6,105 nucleotides of DNA from Caryophanales bacterium (GTDB taxonomy: Bacteria > Bacillota > Bacilli > Alicyclobacillales > SLC66): the NCBI GenBank assembly GCA_027341705.1, contig DAIELO010000077.1, positions 1 to 6,105 of the forward strand, given 5' to 3'. The translations under genes were made by a program, and so were the position numbers. Below are positions 1 through 6,105 of the stretch, in pieces (position 1 is the stretch's first letter; each line of letters starts with the position of its first letter). Below the pieces are notes generated by a model. The model made no database searches. It was not told where the DNA came from and saw nothing but the letters and a program-made list of their open reading frames with translations.

Positions 1-52
1 GGTGAGTGCTCTTGAAAAAGCAAAGGAGTTCTTTGGCCATGCAGTTAGATGA
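1..52 (+). CDS. sufS: Cysteine desulfurase SufS, C-terminal tail (partial)
   Basis: The reading frame is open from the left edge to TGA at 50-52 and gives the tail [16 protein letters not shown]. This resembles the last helix of Bacillus-type SufS proteins, which end in a similar amphipathic 'ALEKTKEYF'-like stretch. SufS is a PLP-dependent enzyme that takes sulfur from cysteine and passes it as a persulfide to SufU. Only the last 16 codons are visible, so no catalytic residue can be checked. The call rests on the tail plus position: sufU begins inside this gene, 14 bases before its stop, as expected for sufCDSUB order. The gene starts upstream of the window. Confidence is moderate because the fragment is short. 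Confidence 0.72.
   Translation, partial: VSALEKAKEFFGHAVR
22..28 (+). promoter_or_regulatory. Ribosome binding site of sufU
   Basis: AAAGGAG lies 10 bases before the ATG at 39. It decides the sufU start in favour of 39 over the in-frame GTG at 6, which has no visible Shine-Dalgarno sequence within the window. The site is inside the sufS coding tail, so sufS and sufU translation are likely coupled. Confidence 0.75.
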
Positions 53-491
53 ATTGTATCGTCAGGTGATTATGGATCATTATCAACATCCTCGTAATCA
101 GGGTGAAGTGCAGGGCGACGCAATGACAGTCGATCTTAAGAACCCTACTTGTGGAGACGAGATTCACTTGCAATTGTCACTTCAAGGTGATGTGGTCAAC
201 GATGTGCGATTTAAGGGCGCAGGGTGTTCGATTAGCATGTCGAGTGCCTCGATGATGACCGAAGCAGTGAAAGGAAAGTCATTGCAAGATGCACTGCTCA
301 TCATGGCTGAATTCAAGAAAATGATCCGTGGCGAGGACTACGATGAAGAATTGTTAGGAGATTTGGAGGCTTTATCTGGAATATCAAAATTTCCCGCTCG
401 AGTGAAGTGTGCAACGCTGGCATGGAATGCGTTAGAACGAATGGGTAACGCGATCACCTCCATTCGCAATGATGACAATTGCGTTGGATAA
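39..491 (+). CDS. sufU: SufU, zinc-dependent sulfurtransferase / Fe-S assembly protein
   Basis: A 150-residue protein, close to the usual SufU length. SufU accepts persulfide sulfur from SufS and delivers it to the SufBCD scaffold in the cytoplasm. It has the IscU-like fold, and in the Bacillus protein a zinc ion is held by three Cys and one Asp. The counterparts here are Cys38 and Asp40 in the TCGD motif, Cys63 in GAGCSIS and Cys124 in RVKCATLAW. The N-terminus ([18 protein letters not shown]) and the insertion around residues 95-116 ([17 protein letters not shown]) are typical of SufU and absent from IscU. ATG 39 was chosen because AAAGGAG precedes it; a GTG at 6 would add 11 residues that are really the sufS reading region. 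The gene overlaps sufS by 14 bases and is followed by sufB after 14 bases. Identification is secure. Confidence 0.96.
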   Translation: MQLDELYRQVIMDHYQHPRNQGEVQGDAMTVDLKNPTCGDEIHLQLSLQGDVVNDVRFKGAGCSISMSSASMMTEAVKGKSLQDALLIMAEFKKMIRGEDYDEELLGDLEALSGISKFPARVKCATLAWNALERMGNAITSIRNDDNCVG

Positions 492-497
492 AGGAGG
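491..497 (+). promoter_or_regulatory. Ribosome binding site of sufB
   Basis: A perfect AAGGAGG beginning at the last base of the sufU stop codon and ending 8 bases before ATG 506. It fixes the sufB start and excludes the in-frame ATG at 479, which lies inside the sufU coding end. Confidence 0.85.
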
Positions 498-505
498 AAA
501 AGAAC

Positions 506-1903
506 ATGAGTAAGGTAGTACCAGAACTAGACGAGTATCAATATGGTTTTATTGACAAGGACGTGTCTGTAGTTCGTTTTGCAAAGGGATTGTCAAAAAA
601 AATTGTTGAAGATATTTCTACTATGAAAAATGAGCCTGGGTGGATGACTGATTTTCGTTTGCGCTCACTGGAACTATTCAATTCAAAACCGATGCCTTCA
701 TGGGGTGGGGATTTGAGTGATCTAAATTTTGATGAAATTACGTACTATGTAAAGCCATCCGAAAACCAAGGGAAGACTTGGGAAGATGTGCCTGAAGAAA
801 TCAAAAATACATTTGAACGATTAGGCATTCCTGAGGCGGAGCGGAAATTTTTGGCGGGCGTATCTGCGCAATATGAGTCTGAGGTCGTTTATCACTCGAT
901 CCAAAAAGATTTAGAGGAACTCGGCGTGTTATTTACGGACACTGATACGGCGCTCAGGGAATATCCTGAAATATTCAAGCAATATTTTGGCACCGTGATT
1001 CCACCAGAAGACAATAAATTTGCGGCGCTCAATTCGGCGGTGTGGAGCGGTGGCAGTTTTATCTATGTCCCTAAAGGGGTAAAAGCAAATGTTCCTTTGC
1101 AGGCGTATTTTCGCATCAATTCGGAGAATATGGGGCAATTTGAGCGGACGCTGATTATCGCTGATGATGACAGTTTCGTGCATTATGTGGAAGGCTGTAC
1201 GGCTCCCATTTACAGCACCAATTCGCTGCATAGTGCGGTCGTGGAGATCATTGTCAAGGATCGTGCGCGCATGCGTTATACGACGATTCAAAATTGGGCA
1301 CCAAACATTTATAATCTGGTCACGAAGCGGGCGGTGGCGTATACAGACGCGACCATGGAATGGGTGGACGGCAATATTGGATCGAAACTGACGATGAAAT
1401 ATCCGGCCATTTATATGTTGGGACCGCGCGCCAAAGGGACGGTGCTCTCAATTGCGGTGGCGGGTCGTGGCCAGCATCAAGATGCAGGGGCCAAAGTGAT
1501 ACACGCAGCACCCGATTGTACTTCGACAATTATCTCAAAGTCGATCAGTAAACACGGCGGCAAAACAACGTATCGGGGATTGGCACACTTTTCACCTGAT
1601 TCAAGCGGTTCGAAGTCTAGCATTAAGTGTGACACGTTGATCCTTGATCAGGATTCGACATCAGACACGATTCCGCACAATGAAGTACTAAATGACAATG
1701 TCACTCTCGAACATGAGGCAACAGTGTCCAAGGTGAGTGAAGAACAATTATTTTATCTGAAAAGTCGCGGAATCACAGAAGAAGAGGCGACCCGCTTGAT
1801 TGTGATGGGCTTTATTGAACCATTTACTAAGGAATTGCCAATGGAATACGCGGTTGAAATGAATCGCCTGATCAAGTTTGAGATGGAAGGTTCGATTGGC
1901 TAA
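506..1903 (+). CDS. sufB: SufB, Fe-S cluster scaffold subunit of SufBCD
   Basis: A 465-residue protein, the same size class as Bacillus SufB. SufB forms the scaffold with SufD and the ATPase SufC, and is where sulfur and iron are assembled into a cluster before transfer to apoproteins. Visible signatures are the N-terminal '[11 protein letters not shown]' region (about 46-56), the IYVPKGV strand (about 187-193), YVEGCTAP with Cys231 (matching E. coli Cys254, the sulfur entry site), and the C-terminal beta-helix end. In that end Cys375 (KCD) sits 29 residues before Glu404 in the EHEA motif (His403-Glu404), the spacing of the E. coli Cys405/His433/Glu434 site. The start at 506 follows AAGGAGG (491-497) with an 8-base gap; an upstream in-frame ATG at 479 lies before that site. 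The stop overlaps the next start by one base. SufC and SufD should lie upstream of the window. Confidence 0.97.
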   Translation: MSKVVPELDEYQYGFIDKDVSVVRFAKGLSKKIVEDISTMKNEPGWMTDFRLRSLELFNSKPMPSWGGDLSDLNFDEITYYVKPSENQGKTWEDVPEEIKNTFERLGIPEAERKFLAGVSAQYESEVVYHSIQKDLEELGVLFTDTDTALREYPEIFKQYFGTVIPPEDNKFAALNSAVWSGGSFIYVPKGVKANVPLQAYFRINSENMGQFERTLIIADDDSFVHYVEGCTAPIYSTNSLHSAVVEIIVKDRARMRYTTIQNWAPNIYNLVTKRAVAYTDATMEWVDGNIGSKLTMKYPAIYMLGPRAKGTVLSIAVAGRGQHQDAGAKVIHAAPDCTSTIISKSISKHGGKTTYRGLAHFSPDSSGSKSSIKCDTLILDQDSTSDTIPHNEVLNDNVTLEHEATVSKVSEEQLFYLKSRGITEEEATRLIVMGFIEPFTKELPMEYAVEMNRLIKFEMEGSIG

Positions 1904-2214
1904 TGGCGAAAATCAAGGCGTACCAACTGGCAGATTTACCTATGGGAAGTATGAAAGAAGTGGAACTTGACGACGAATCTATTTTGCTCATTCATTTGGA
2001 GCAAGGGGTATATGCAGTCAATGGACTTTGCACACATGCGAGCGTTCACTTAGCTGGTGGTTGGATCGAAGAGGGCAAGACCATTTGCTGTCCACAGCAT
2101 GGGGGCAAATTTGCGATTGCGACAGGGAAGGCAGTGGCTTTTCCCGCATTTCGCTCGCTCGAAACGTATCCTGTCAGTGTGGAAAATGATGAAATTTTTG
2201 TGGAATTAGAGTGA
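1903..2214 (+). CDS. Small Rieske-type [2Fe-2S] ferredoxin
   Basis: A 103-residue soluble protein made of a single Rieske domain. The cluster-binding boxes are CTH (Cys43, His45) and CPQHG (Cys63, His66), 17 residues apart, giving the 2-Cys/2-His ligand set of a Rieske [2Fe-2S] centre. The following 'GKFAIATGKAVAFPA' stretch is typical of ferredoxin subunits of non-heme iron oxygenases and NirD-like proteins. There is no signal peptide or membrane segment, so it should be cytosolic, unlike the Rieske subunit of bc complexes. No oxygenase gene is nearby; it sits between sufB and an Rrf2 regulator. The start overlaps the sufB stop in TAATG, and only a weak GGAAGG (1885-1890) precedes it at 12 bases, so translational coupling to sufB is likely. 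An electron-donor role in cluster assembly or repair is inference; the domain call is firm. Confidence 0.93.
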   Translation: MAKIKAYQLADLPMGSMKEVELDDESILLIHLEQGVYAVNGLCTHASVHLAGGWIEEGKTICCPQHGGKFAIATGKAVAFPAFRSLETYPVSVENDEIFVELE

Positions 2215-2244
2215 AAAGGGCATGAAACACAAGGAGGACCGTGG

Positions 2245-2685
2245 ATGAAAGTCTCAAAACGCACCGAGTACGGTTTGCGCGCCATTGTGACTTTAGCTGA
2301 ACACGAAAAAACCAATTCACGTCCTGTTCCGCTGCGGGAAATTGCTGCTGAGGAAGAAATACCAGAAGCGTTTTTGGATCAGATATTTGGACTTTTGCGC
2401 AAAGACGGCATCGTGACCAGTGTTCGGGGAGTGAACGGTGGATATACGTTGGGCGACACGCCTGAACACATCCGAATGGGGCAAGTAATCCGCATACTTG
2501 AAGGGGATGTGTCACCCATTGGCTGTGTCAGTGAGGAGTTTGCTGATCCGGAAGATTTTTGTGCAAAGGCTGTTAAATGCTATACGAGAAATGTCTGGCT
2601 GAAGTTAAATGACAGCATCATTCATGCACTAGATGGTCTATCGCTTGCAGATGTGTTAATGGATGAGCAGGTAAAGCTAACGTGA
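2245..2685 (+). CDS. Rrf2-family (IscR/NsrR-like) transcriptional regulator with three cysteines
   Basis: A 146-residue protein of usual Rrf2 length. The N-terminal winged helix-turn-helix spans about residues 1-70: VSKRTEYGLRAI first helix, recognition region EEEIPEAFLDQIFGLLRKDGI at about 36-56, and wing RGVNGGYTLG at 61-70. The dimerisation helix follows, with VIRILEGDVSPIG leading into the cysteine loop. Cys94, Cys106 and Cys112 (C-x11-C-x5-C) fit an Fe-S or redox-sensing regulator; B. subtilis CymR lacks such cysteines. Glu8 aligns with the acidic residue that helps ligate the cluster in NsrR/RsrR proteins, while the position of E. coli IscR His107 is Arg115 here. A strong AAGGAGG (2231-2237) lies 7 bases before ATG 2245, 30 bases after the Rieske gene. 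Last gene before a terminator, it probably feeds back on the suf operon. The regulated genes and the cluster type are inferred. Confidence 0.93.
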   Translation: MKVSKRTEYGLRAIVTLAEHEKTNSRPVPLREIAAEEEIPEAFLDQIFGLLRKDGIVTSVRGVNGGYTLGDTPEHIRMGQVIRILEGDVSPIGCVSEEFADPEDFCAKAVKCYTRNVWLKLNDSIIHALDGLSLADVLMDEQVKLT

Positions 2686-2707
2686 TGGCAATTATTAGAT
2701 CGCAGGT

Positions 2708-2740
2708 CCTTGATTCGTTCACAGCGAATCAAGGCTTTTT
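2708..2740 (+). terminator. Rho-independent terminator of the suf operon
   Basis: A perfect 10-bp stem, CCTTGATTCG (2708-2717) pairing with CGAATCAAGG (2725-2734), with a 7-base loop TTCACAG and then a run of five T at 2736-2740. It starts 22 bases after the Rrf2 stop codon. There is no matching A-run on the left side, so it should act on rightward transcripts only and separates the suf unit from the peptide transporter unit. Confidence 0.93.
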
Positions 2741-2745
2741 GCTTA

Positions 2746-2811
2746 TTGTATACGTTTTCATGAATTTTACATAATATTTACATCAGACTAGCATGTGGAA
2801 TGTGATAAATT
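2746..2811 (+). promoter_or_regulatory. Probable promoter region of the peptide transporter operon
   Basis: This AT-rich stretch lies between the suf terminator and the first transporter ATPase. Several sigma-A-like pairs are possible. TTTACA (2766-2771) and TAGCAT (2789-2794) are 17 bases apart, the best combined match. TTGTAT (2746-2751) and CATAAT (2770-2775) are 18 apart. TTTACA (2777-2782) and TGTGAT (2801-2806) are also 18 apart. A TG-extended TAAATT at 2806-2811 is a further candidate. A promoter is expected here because of the terminator just upstream, but the sequence alone does not decide which pair is used. Confidence 0.5.
2766..2783 (+). repeat. Tandem TTTACAT direct repeat with 11-base period
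   Basis: TTTACAT occurs at 2766-2772 and again at 2777-2783, so the two copies start 11 bases apart, about one helical turn. Both contain a -35-like TTTACA. This could be a pair of regulator half-sites, two overlapping promoters, or chance in an AT-rich region. Confidence 0.4.
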
Positions 2812-2852
2812 AGTAGCAATAAAAGCTTTCCAGTTTTTGTTGGAGGTGTGGA

Positions 2853-3818
2853 ATGGCAGAACCGCTTTTAGAAGTGCGTAATTTGAAAACTTATTTTATT
2901 TCGAAACATCGTACAGTCAAAGCTGTTGATGGAGTAGATTTTACAGTGTATAAAGGCAAGGTGCTTGGCATTGTTGGCGAATCAGGTAGTGGCAAGAGCA
3001 TGACTTCATTATCCATCATGCGCCTGATTCCTCCGCCATACGGTAAGATAGTCGAAGGCATGATTAAATTTGAAGGTGTCAACTTAGCTGAATTATCAGA
3101 AAAGAAAATGAACGATATCCGCGGCAATAAAATTTCGATGATTTTTCAGGAACCGATGAGTGCATTGAATCCTGTTCTCAAAATCGGTGTGCAAGTGGAT
3201 GAAGTATTAATTCGCCACAAGAATTTGAGCAAGAGTGAGGCTCGTCGTAAAAGCATTCAATTATTGCAAAGTGTCGGTTTTCCGCGTGCGGAAGAGGTAG
3301 TGAATGACTATCCCCACCAACTTTCTGGAGGTATGCGCCAACGCGCCATGATTGCGATGGCAATGGCCTGTGAACCTAGCGTCCTCATTGCTGATGAACC
3401 TACCACTGCGCTTGATGTGACTATTCAGGCACAGGTGCTTGATCTGATGCGGGATTTGAAAGATCAGACAGGTACCGCTATCGTCCTTATTACACATGAT
3501 TTGGGTGTTGTCGCAGATATGGCAGACGACATGATCGTGATGTACGGTGGGCAGGTAGTGGAGTCTGGGTCTGCTGATGACATATTTAATACCCCGTTAC
3601 ACCCTTATACTCGTGCACTGATGGATTCTATTCCAGTGATTGATGAAGATAGAGAACGGCTTTTAGCTATTCCTGGTACTGTGCCAAGTGCGGCGAACTT
3701 TCCGCAAGGTTGTCGTTTTGCAGAGCGTTGCACACTTGCTCAGCTTTCGTGTATGGAGAAAATGCCTGAATTACGAGAACTTCGTCCTAATCAATTTGTA
3801 CGTTGTGATCTGGCATAG
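2853..3818 (+). CDS. appD: Peptide ABC transporter ATP-binding protein, AppD/OppD/DppD type
   Basis: A 321-residue cytoplasmic ATPase that pairs with the next gene product to power peptide uptake. Nucleotide-binding motifs are in order: Walker A GESGSGKS at 42-49, Q-loop Gln99, signature LSGGMRQR at 157-164, Walker B VLIADEP at 177-183 with Glu182, D-loop ALD at 186-188, and switch His215. The C-terminal peptide-permease extension carries Cys287, Cys293, Cys300 and Cys318 (C-x5-C-x6-C-x17-C), a motif reported to bind a 4Fe-4S cluster in some homologues. The start follows TGGAGGTG (2841-2848). The N-terminal [11 protein letters not shown] and the DSIPVIDED region look close to B. subtilis AppD, and the gene order D-F-binding protein matches app; oppD or dppD would be equally acceptable labels. 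First gene of its operon, after the promoter region. Function is firm, the exact symbol less so. Confidence 0.93.
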   Translation: MAEPLLEVRNLKTYFISKHRTVKAVDGVDFTVYKGKVLGIVGESGSGKSMTSLSIMRLIPPPYGKIVEGMIKFEGVNLAELSEKKMNDIRGNKISMIFQEPMSALNPVLKIGVQVDEVLIRHKNLSKSEARRKSIQLLQSVGFPRAEEVVNDYPHQLSGGMRQRAMIAMAMACEPSVLIADEPTTALDVTIQAQVLDLMRDLKDQTGTAIVLITHDLGVVADMADDMIVMYGGQVVESGSADDIFNTPLHPYTRALMDSIPVIDEDRERLLAIPGTVPSAANFPQGCRFAERCTLAQLSCMEKMPELRELRPNQFVRCDLA

Positions 3819-3831
3819 AGAACAGTGAGTG

Positions 3832-3838
3832 AAAGGGG
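3832..3838 (+). promoter_or_regulatory. Ribosome binding site deciding the appF start
   Basis: AAAGGGG lies 8 bases before GTG 3847. An earlier in-frame GTG at 3829 overlaps this site and has no comparable purine-rich signal before it, so 3847 is the better start. Confidence 0.65.
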
Positions 3839-3846
3839 ATTCAAAA

Positions 3847-4854
3847 GTGAGTTTGGCAGAACACGATGTACCTACTGTTACTACGAATGGTACAAATTTG
3901 CTTGAGCTACGCAATATTAAAAAATATTTCCCCATTACCGGTGGTGTGATGCGCCGGAAAATTGGCGATGTTAAGGCAGTTGACGACATCTCGTTCTCCC
4001 TACGTCAAGGAGAAACACTGGGGATCGTAGGTGAATCTGGATGCGGTAAATCCACTACAGGCCGAATGATCATGCGAGTACTTGATGTTTCATCAGGCCA
4101 AATCTTTTTTGCTGGCCAGGACATCACCACAGTTAGAGGCGAGCGATTACGCCGGTTGCGCCAAAATTTCCAGATGGTGTTTCAGGATCCGTATTCTTCA
4201 CTGAATCCAAGAATGAGTGTAGGCTCACTTATTGCTGAACCGCTCATCATCAACAAGAAATTTTCCCGCAGAGAGATCAAAGATCAAGTAGGTTCTTTGC
4301 TAGAAACTGTGGGACTTTCTGCGGATGCCCGCATTCGCTATCCACATGAATTTTCTGGTGGTCAACGTCAGCGTATCGCTATTGCCAGAGCACTAGCGTT
4401 ACGCCCCAAATTAATCGTGGCAGATGAAGCAGTCTCGGCATTAGACGTGTCTATTCAGGCGCAAATTCTTAACTTATTAGCGGACCTCCGAAAGGAGTTT
4501 GGACTCTCTTATGTGTTTATTTCCCACAATCTTGCTGTCGTCAAACACGTGAGTGATCGTGTTGGGGTGATGTATTTGGGCAGGTTAGTGGAGTTGGCGC
4601 AAAAAGGAAATCTTTATGCCACTCCGTTACATCCGTATACGCAGGCATTGCTATCAGCGGCACCTGAACCAAGTCGAACCGTTAAGCGAGAGCGGATAGT
4701 GCTGGTGGGAGATGTTCCTAGTCCTGCTAATCCACCTTCAGGCTGTGCGTTTCATACGCGTTGTCCAAAGGTGATGGAGGTTTGCAGGTCTGTTCGACCG
4801 GAAATGAATGAGTACCAAGCTGGGCATTTTGTAGCTTGTCACTTGTACTCATAG
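3847..4854 (+). CDS. appF: Peptide ABC transporter ATP-binding protein, AppF/OppF/DppF type
   Basis: A 335-residue ATPase starting with GTG, the second nucleotide-binding subunit of the peptide permease. Motifs: Walker A GESGCGKS at 62-69, Q-loop Gln113 in [11 protein letters not shown], signature FSGGQRQR at 169-176, Walker B LIVADEA at 189-195 with Glu194, D-loop SALD at 197-200, and switch His227. The residue after Walker B is Ala rather than the more common Pro. The tail has Cys300, Cys306, Cys313 and Cys331 with exactly the spacing found in the preceding ATPase (5, 6 and 17 residues between). The insert before Walker A ([17 protein letters not shown]) is typical of the F subunit. It begins 28 bases after the D subunit stop with no terminator between, so the two are co-transcribed. 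Starting at GTG 3829 would add six residues but has a poorer ribosome site. OppF or DppF are alternative labels. Confidence 0.93.
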   Translation: MSLAEHDVPTVTTNGTNLLELRNIKKYFPITGGVMRRKIGDVKAVDDISFSLRQGETLGIVGESGCGKSTTGRMIMRVLDVSSGQIFFAGQDITTVRGERLRRLRQNFQMVFQDPYSSLNPRMSVGSLIAEPLIINKKFSRREIKDQVGSLLETVGLSADARIRYPHEFSGGQRQRIAIARALALRPKLIVADEAVSALDVSIQAQILNLLADLRKEFGLSYVFISHNLAVVKHVSDRVGVMYLGRLVELAQKGNLYATPLHPYTQALLSAAPEPSRTVKRERIVLVGDVPSPANPPSGCAFHTRCPKVMEVCRSVRPEMNEYQAGHFVACHLYS

Positions 4855-4887
4855 AAGGCGAAAGACGTTGCGCAAAGAAAATCATTT

Positions 4888-4893
4888 GGGGGG
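4888..4893 (+). promoter_or_regulatory. Unusual all-G ribosome binding site of the binding protein gene
   Basis: Six G residues (TTTGGGGGGTTT context) end 7 bases before ATG 4901. The site pairs with the anti-Shine-Dalgarno core only with a G:U pair where AAGGAGG has A, so it is less canonical than the sites of sufB or the Rrf2 gene. No other candidate is visible in the 46-base gap after appF. Confidence 0.5.
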
Positions 4894-4900
4894 TTTATTC

Positions 4901-6105
4901 ATGAAAAAAAGGCAAGCCATGTTTTCTGCCTTGTCTGTCATCACACTTTCTGCACTGATTGCAGGAACCGGTGGCATGATGGCAAACGCAAAGACAGTTA
5001 AATCGCACCGTGTTGTTTCAAGCCAGAATACCATTACCATTGCACTGCCGTCTGCTTTTGGACCAAATCTGATTCCAGCACTAGACTCTTCTTTGTATAC
5101 TGCATACATTACCGGTTATCAATTTGATCCTATTCTCAACGTAAACCCGAAAGATCAGTTGATCGGGGACATCGTCGACAAGTGGTCCTACTCGAAAGAC
5201 AAGAAAACCATCTACTTCTACATCAATCCGAAAGCTCGGTGGTCCAACGGCAAGAACGTCACCTCTCAAGACGTCGAACTTGGCGTCGACTGGCTCGCTT
5301 CCAAATCTTACAACACGACTGACCAAGGGGAATATGGCTATGAAGTGAATAGCATCGTCGGCGCAAAAAATCCTATTCCAGATGGTACGACTCCTTCGGG
5401 ATTCAAAATTATTAATGCACATGAATTTTCGCTGACTACGTACAATGTCGATGCGACCAATCTCTCGGGGAACTTGCAGTTTATTCAGCCTCTACCTTAT
5501 TTTGCGCTTGGCAAGTTACCAATGTCACAATGGAAGACTTCTGCTTTCAACAAGATGCCTAACGTTGGTGACGGCCCGTATATTGTCACGAATGTTGTTC
5601 CAGGGCAATCTGTGACGATGGCCGCCAATCCTTATTATCTGCATGGGAAGCCATTAATTGCTACCACCATTTATAAAGTGGTCTCTCCTGACACGGTAGC
5701 GGGTGATTTGGTGTCTGGTCAAGTTAATATGTCTGGAATTCATCCTAAAGACGTGGCTAAACTAAAAAATGTGCCTAATCTCAGTATTAATGATTCACCC
5801 ACCAACGGCTACTCTTTCTTAGGCTGGCGAATGAATAACTCGGTGTATGGCAAGGAATTTAGCAATGTGAAGTTCCGTCAGGCTGTGGAATATGCCATCA
5901 ATCGTCAAGCACTAATCCAAGCGATTGACAAAGGGTTTGGCAAACCGGAAAATGGTCCACTGCCGCCAGTGAACTTCTGGTATAACTCGGCACTCGATAA
6001 TACCTATCCTTATAGCACTGCAAAAGCGAATCAATTGCTAGATCAAGCAGGTTTCAAGATCAAGAATGGCTGGCGTACAACACCTGGTGGCAGGCCGTTC
6101 ACACC
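4901..6105 (+). CDS. appA: Extracellular peptide-binding protein (SBP family 5), partial at the right edge
   Basis: An open frame of 401 full codons running off the window; family members are usually 500-600 residues, so roughly the last quarter is missing. It captures peptides outside the membrane and hands them to the permease. The N-terminus is a Sec signal: MKKRQ, a hydrophobic core at about 7-22, then AxA-like ANA at 28-30, suggesting cleavage before Lys31. Family 5 traits are the WSYSKDKKTIYFYI segment (95-108), RWSNGKNVTSQDV (113-125), GDGPY at 223-227, and FRQAVEYAINRQALI (325-339). The order and the 'GWRMNN...FRQA' region resemble B. subtilis AppA. There is no cysteine anywhere in the visible protein, so it is not a standard lipoprotein: LIAG is followed by Thr23 where the lipobox Cys would be. 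It lies 46 bases after appF, in the same operon. The symbol is tentative, the family is firm. Confidence 0.88.
   Translation, partial: MKKRQAMFSALSVITLSALIAGTGGMMANAKTVKSHRVVSSQNTITIALPSAFGPNLIPALDSSLYTAYITGYQFDPILNVNPKDQLIGDIVDKWSYSKDKKTIYFYINPKARWSNGKNVTSQDVELGVDWLASKSYNTTDQGEYGYEVNSIVGAKNPIPDGTTPSGFKIINAHEFSLTTYNVDATNLSGNLQFIQPLPYFALGKLPMSQWKTSAFNKMPNVGDGPYIVTNVVPGQSVTMAANPYYLHGKPLIATTIYKVVSPDTVAGDLVSGQVNMSGIHPKDVAKLKNVPNLSINDSPTNGYSFLGWRMNNSVYGKEFSNVKFRQAVEYAINRQALIQAIDKGFGKPENGPLPPVNFWYNSALDNTYPYSTAKANQLLDQAGFKIKNGWRTTPGGRPFT

Noticed and set aside
595..602. Run of eight A in early sufB (A AAA AAA slippery heptamer in frame)
   Set aside because: The sufB frame continues intact through it and no useful product is evident in the shifted frame; there is no visible downstream stimulator. 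The seven-A run at 4904-4910 after the binding protein start was set aside for the same reason.
929..1291. Reverse-strand open frame of 120 codons inside sufB
   Set aside because: It lies wholly within the well-supported sufB gene and its translation shows no recognisable domain. It is a shadow of sufB codon use, as are the other small frames at 1164-1391, 1320-1529 and 1360-1551.
2046..2515. Reverse-strand frames across the Rieske and Rrf2 genes
   Set aside because: They overlap two clear + strand genes with intact motifs, have no convincing ribosome site, and resemble no known protein.
2753..2767. CodY-like box near TTTTCATGAATTT upstream of appD
   Set aside because: Nutrient control of peptide uptake by CodY would make sense, but by eye the best alignment to the 15-base consensus has about five mismatches, too many in AT-rich DNA.
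2829..2844. Hairpin TCCA/TGGA that would cover the appD ribosome site
   Set aside because: Only four perfect pairs around an eight-base loop, plus possible G:U pairs; too weak to claim as a translational switch.
2891..3989. Reverse-strand frames of 61-78 codons inside and at the end of appD
   Set aside because: All are antisense to conserved ATPase motifs and have no independent coding signal.
4882..5422. Two reverse-strand frames (75 and 113 codons) over the start of the binding protein gene
   Set aside because: The + strand frame here is continuous, has a signal peptide and family 5 motifs, and runs to the window edge. The reverse frames look like shadows, partly promoted by the C-ending codon block.

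Overview
The window looks like a low-to-moderate GC Firmicute in or near the Bacillales. Evidence is the order sufS-sufU-sufB (the Bacillus-type SUF system, with SufU rather than SufA/SufE), strong AAGGAGG-type ribosome binding sites, and a peptide ABC transporter in the ATPase-ATPase-binding protein order of the Bacillus subtilis app operon. A spore-forming family such as the Alicyclobacillaceae would fit, but that is a guess from general resemblance.

Region 1 (1-2740) is the distal part of an iron-sulfur cluster assembly operon, all on the + strand. It holds the last 16 codons of the cysteine desulfurase SufS, the zinc-bound sulfur-transfer protein SufU, the scaffold subunit SufB, a small Rieske-type [2Fe-2S] ferredoxin whose start overlaps the sufB stop by one base, and an Rrf2-family regulator with three cysteines. 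A clear intrinsic terminator (2708-2740) closes the operon. In the core pathway SufS makes persulfide, SufU carries it, and SufB (with SufC and SufD, expected upstream of the window) builds the cluster. The Rieske protein and the Rrf2 regulator are not part of the minimal sufCDSUB operon. They plausibly add an electron-transfer function and a cluster-level sensor.

Region 2 (2741-2852) is an AT-rich intergenic stretch with several promoter-like hexamers and two TTTACAT copies 11 bases apart. It leads into region 3.

Region 3 (2853-6105) is the start of a peptide permease operon: two ATPases (AppD/OppD-like and AppF/OppF-like) and the first 401 codons of a family 5 peptide-binding protein that runs off the window edge. 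The two membrane permease genes are not in the window; by analogy with appDFABC they should follow. Both ATPases end in the same four-cysteine pattern (C-x5-C-x6-C-x17-C), the motif reported to bind an Fe-S cluster in some related permeases. The binding protein has a Sec signal peptide, but the lipobox cysteine expected in a Gram-positive is replaced by threonine.

No mobile element, CRISPR array, rRNA or tRNA was seen. Nothing here is clearly a new system. The best candidates for something under-described are the suf-linked Rieske/Rrf2 pair and the binding protein without a lipid-anchor cysteine.
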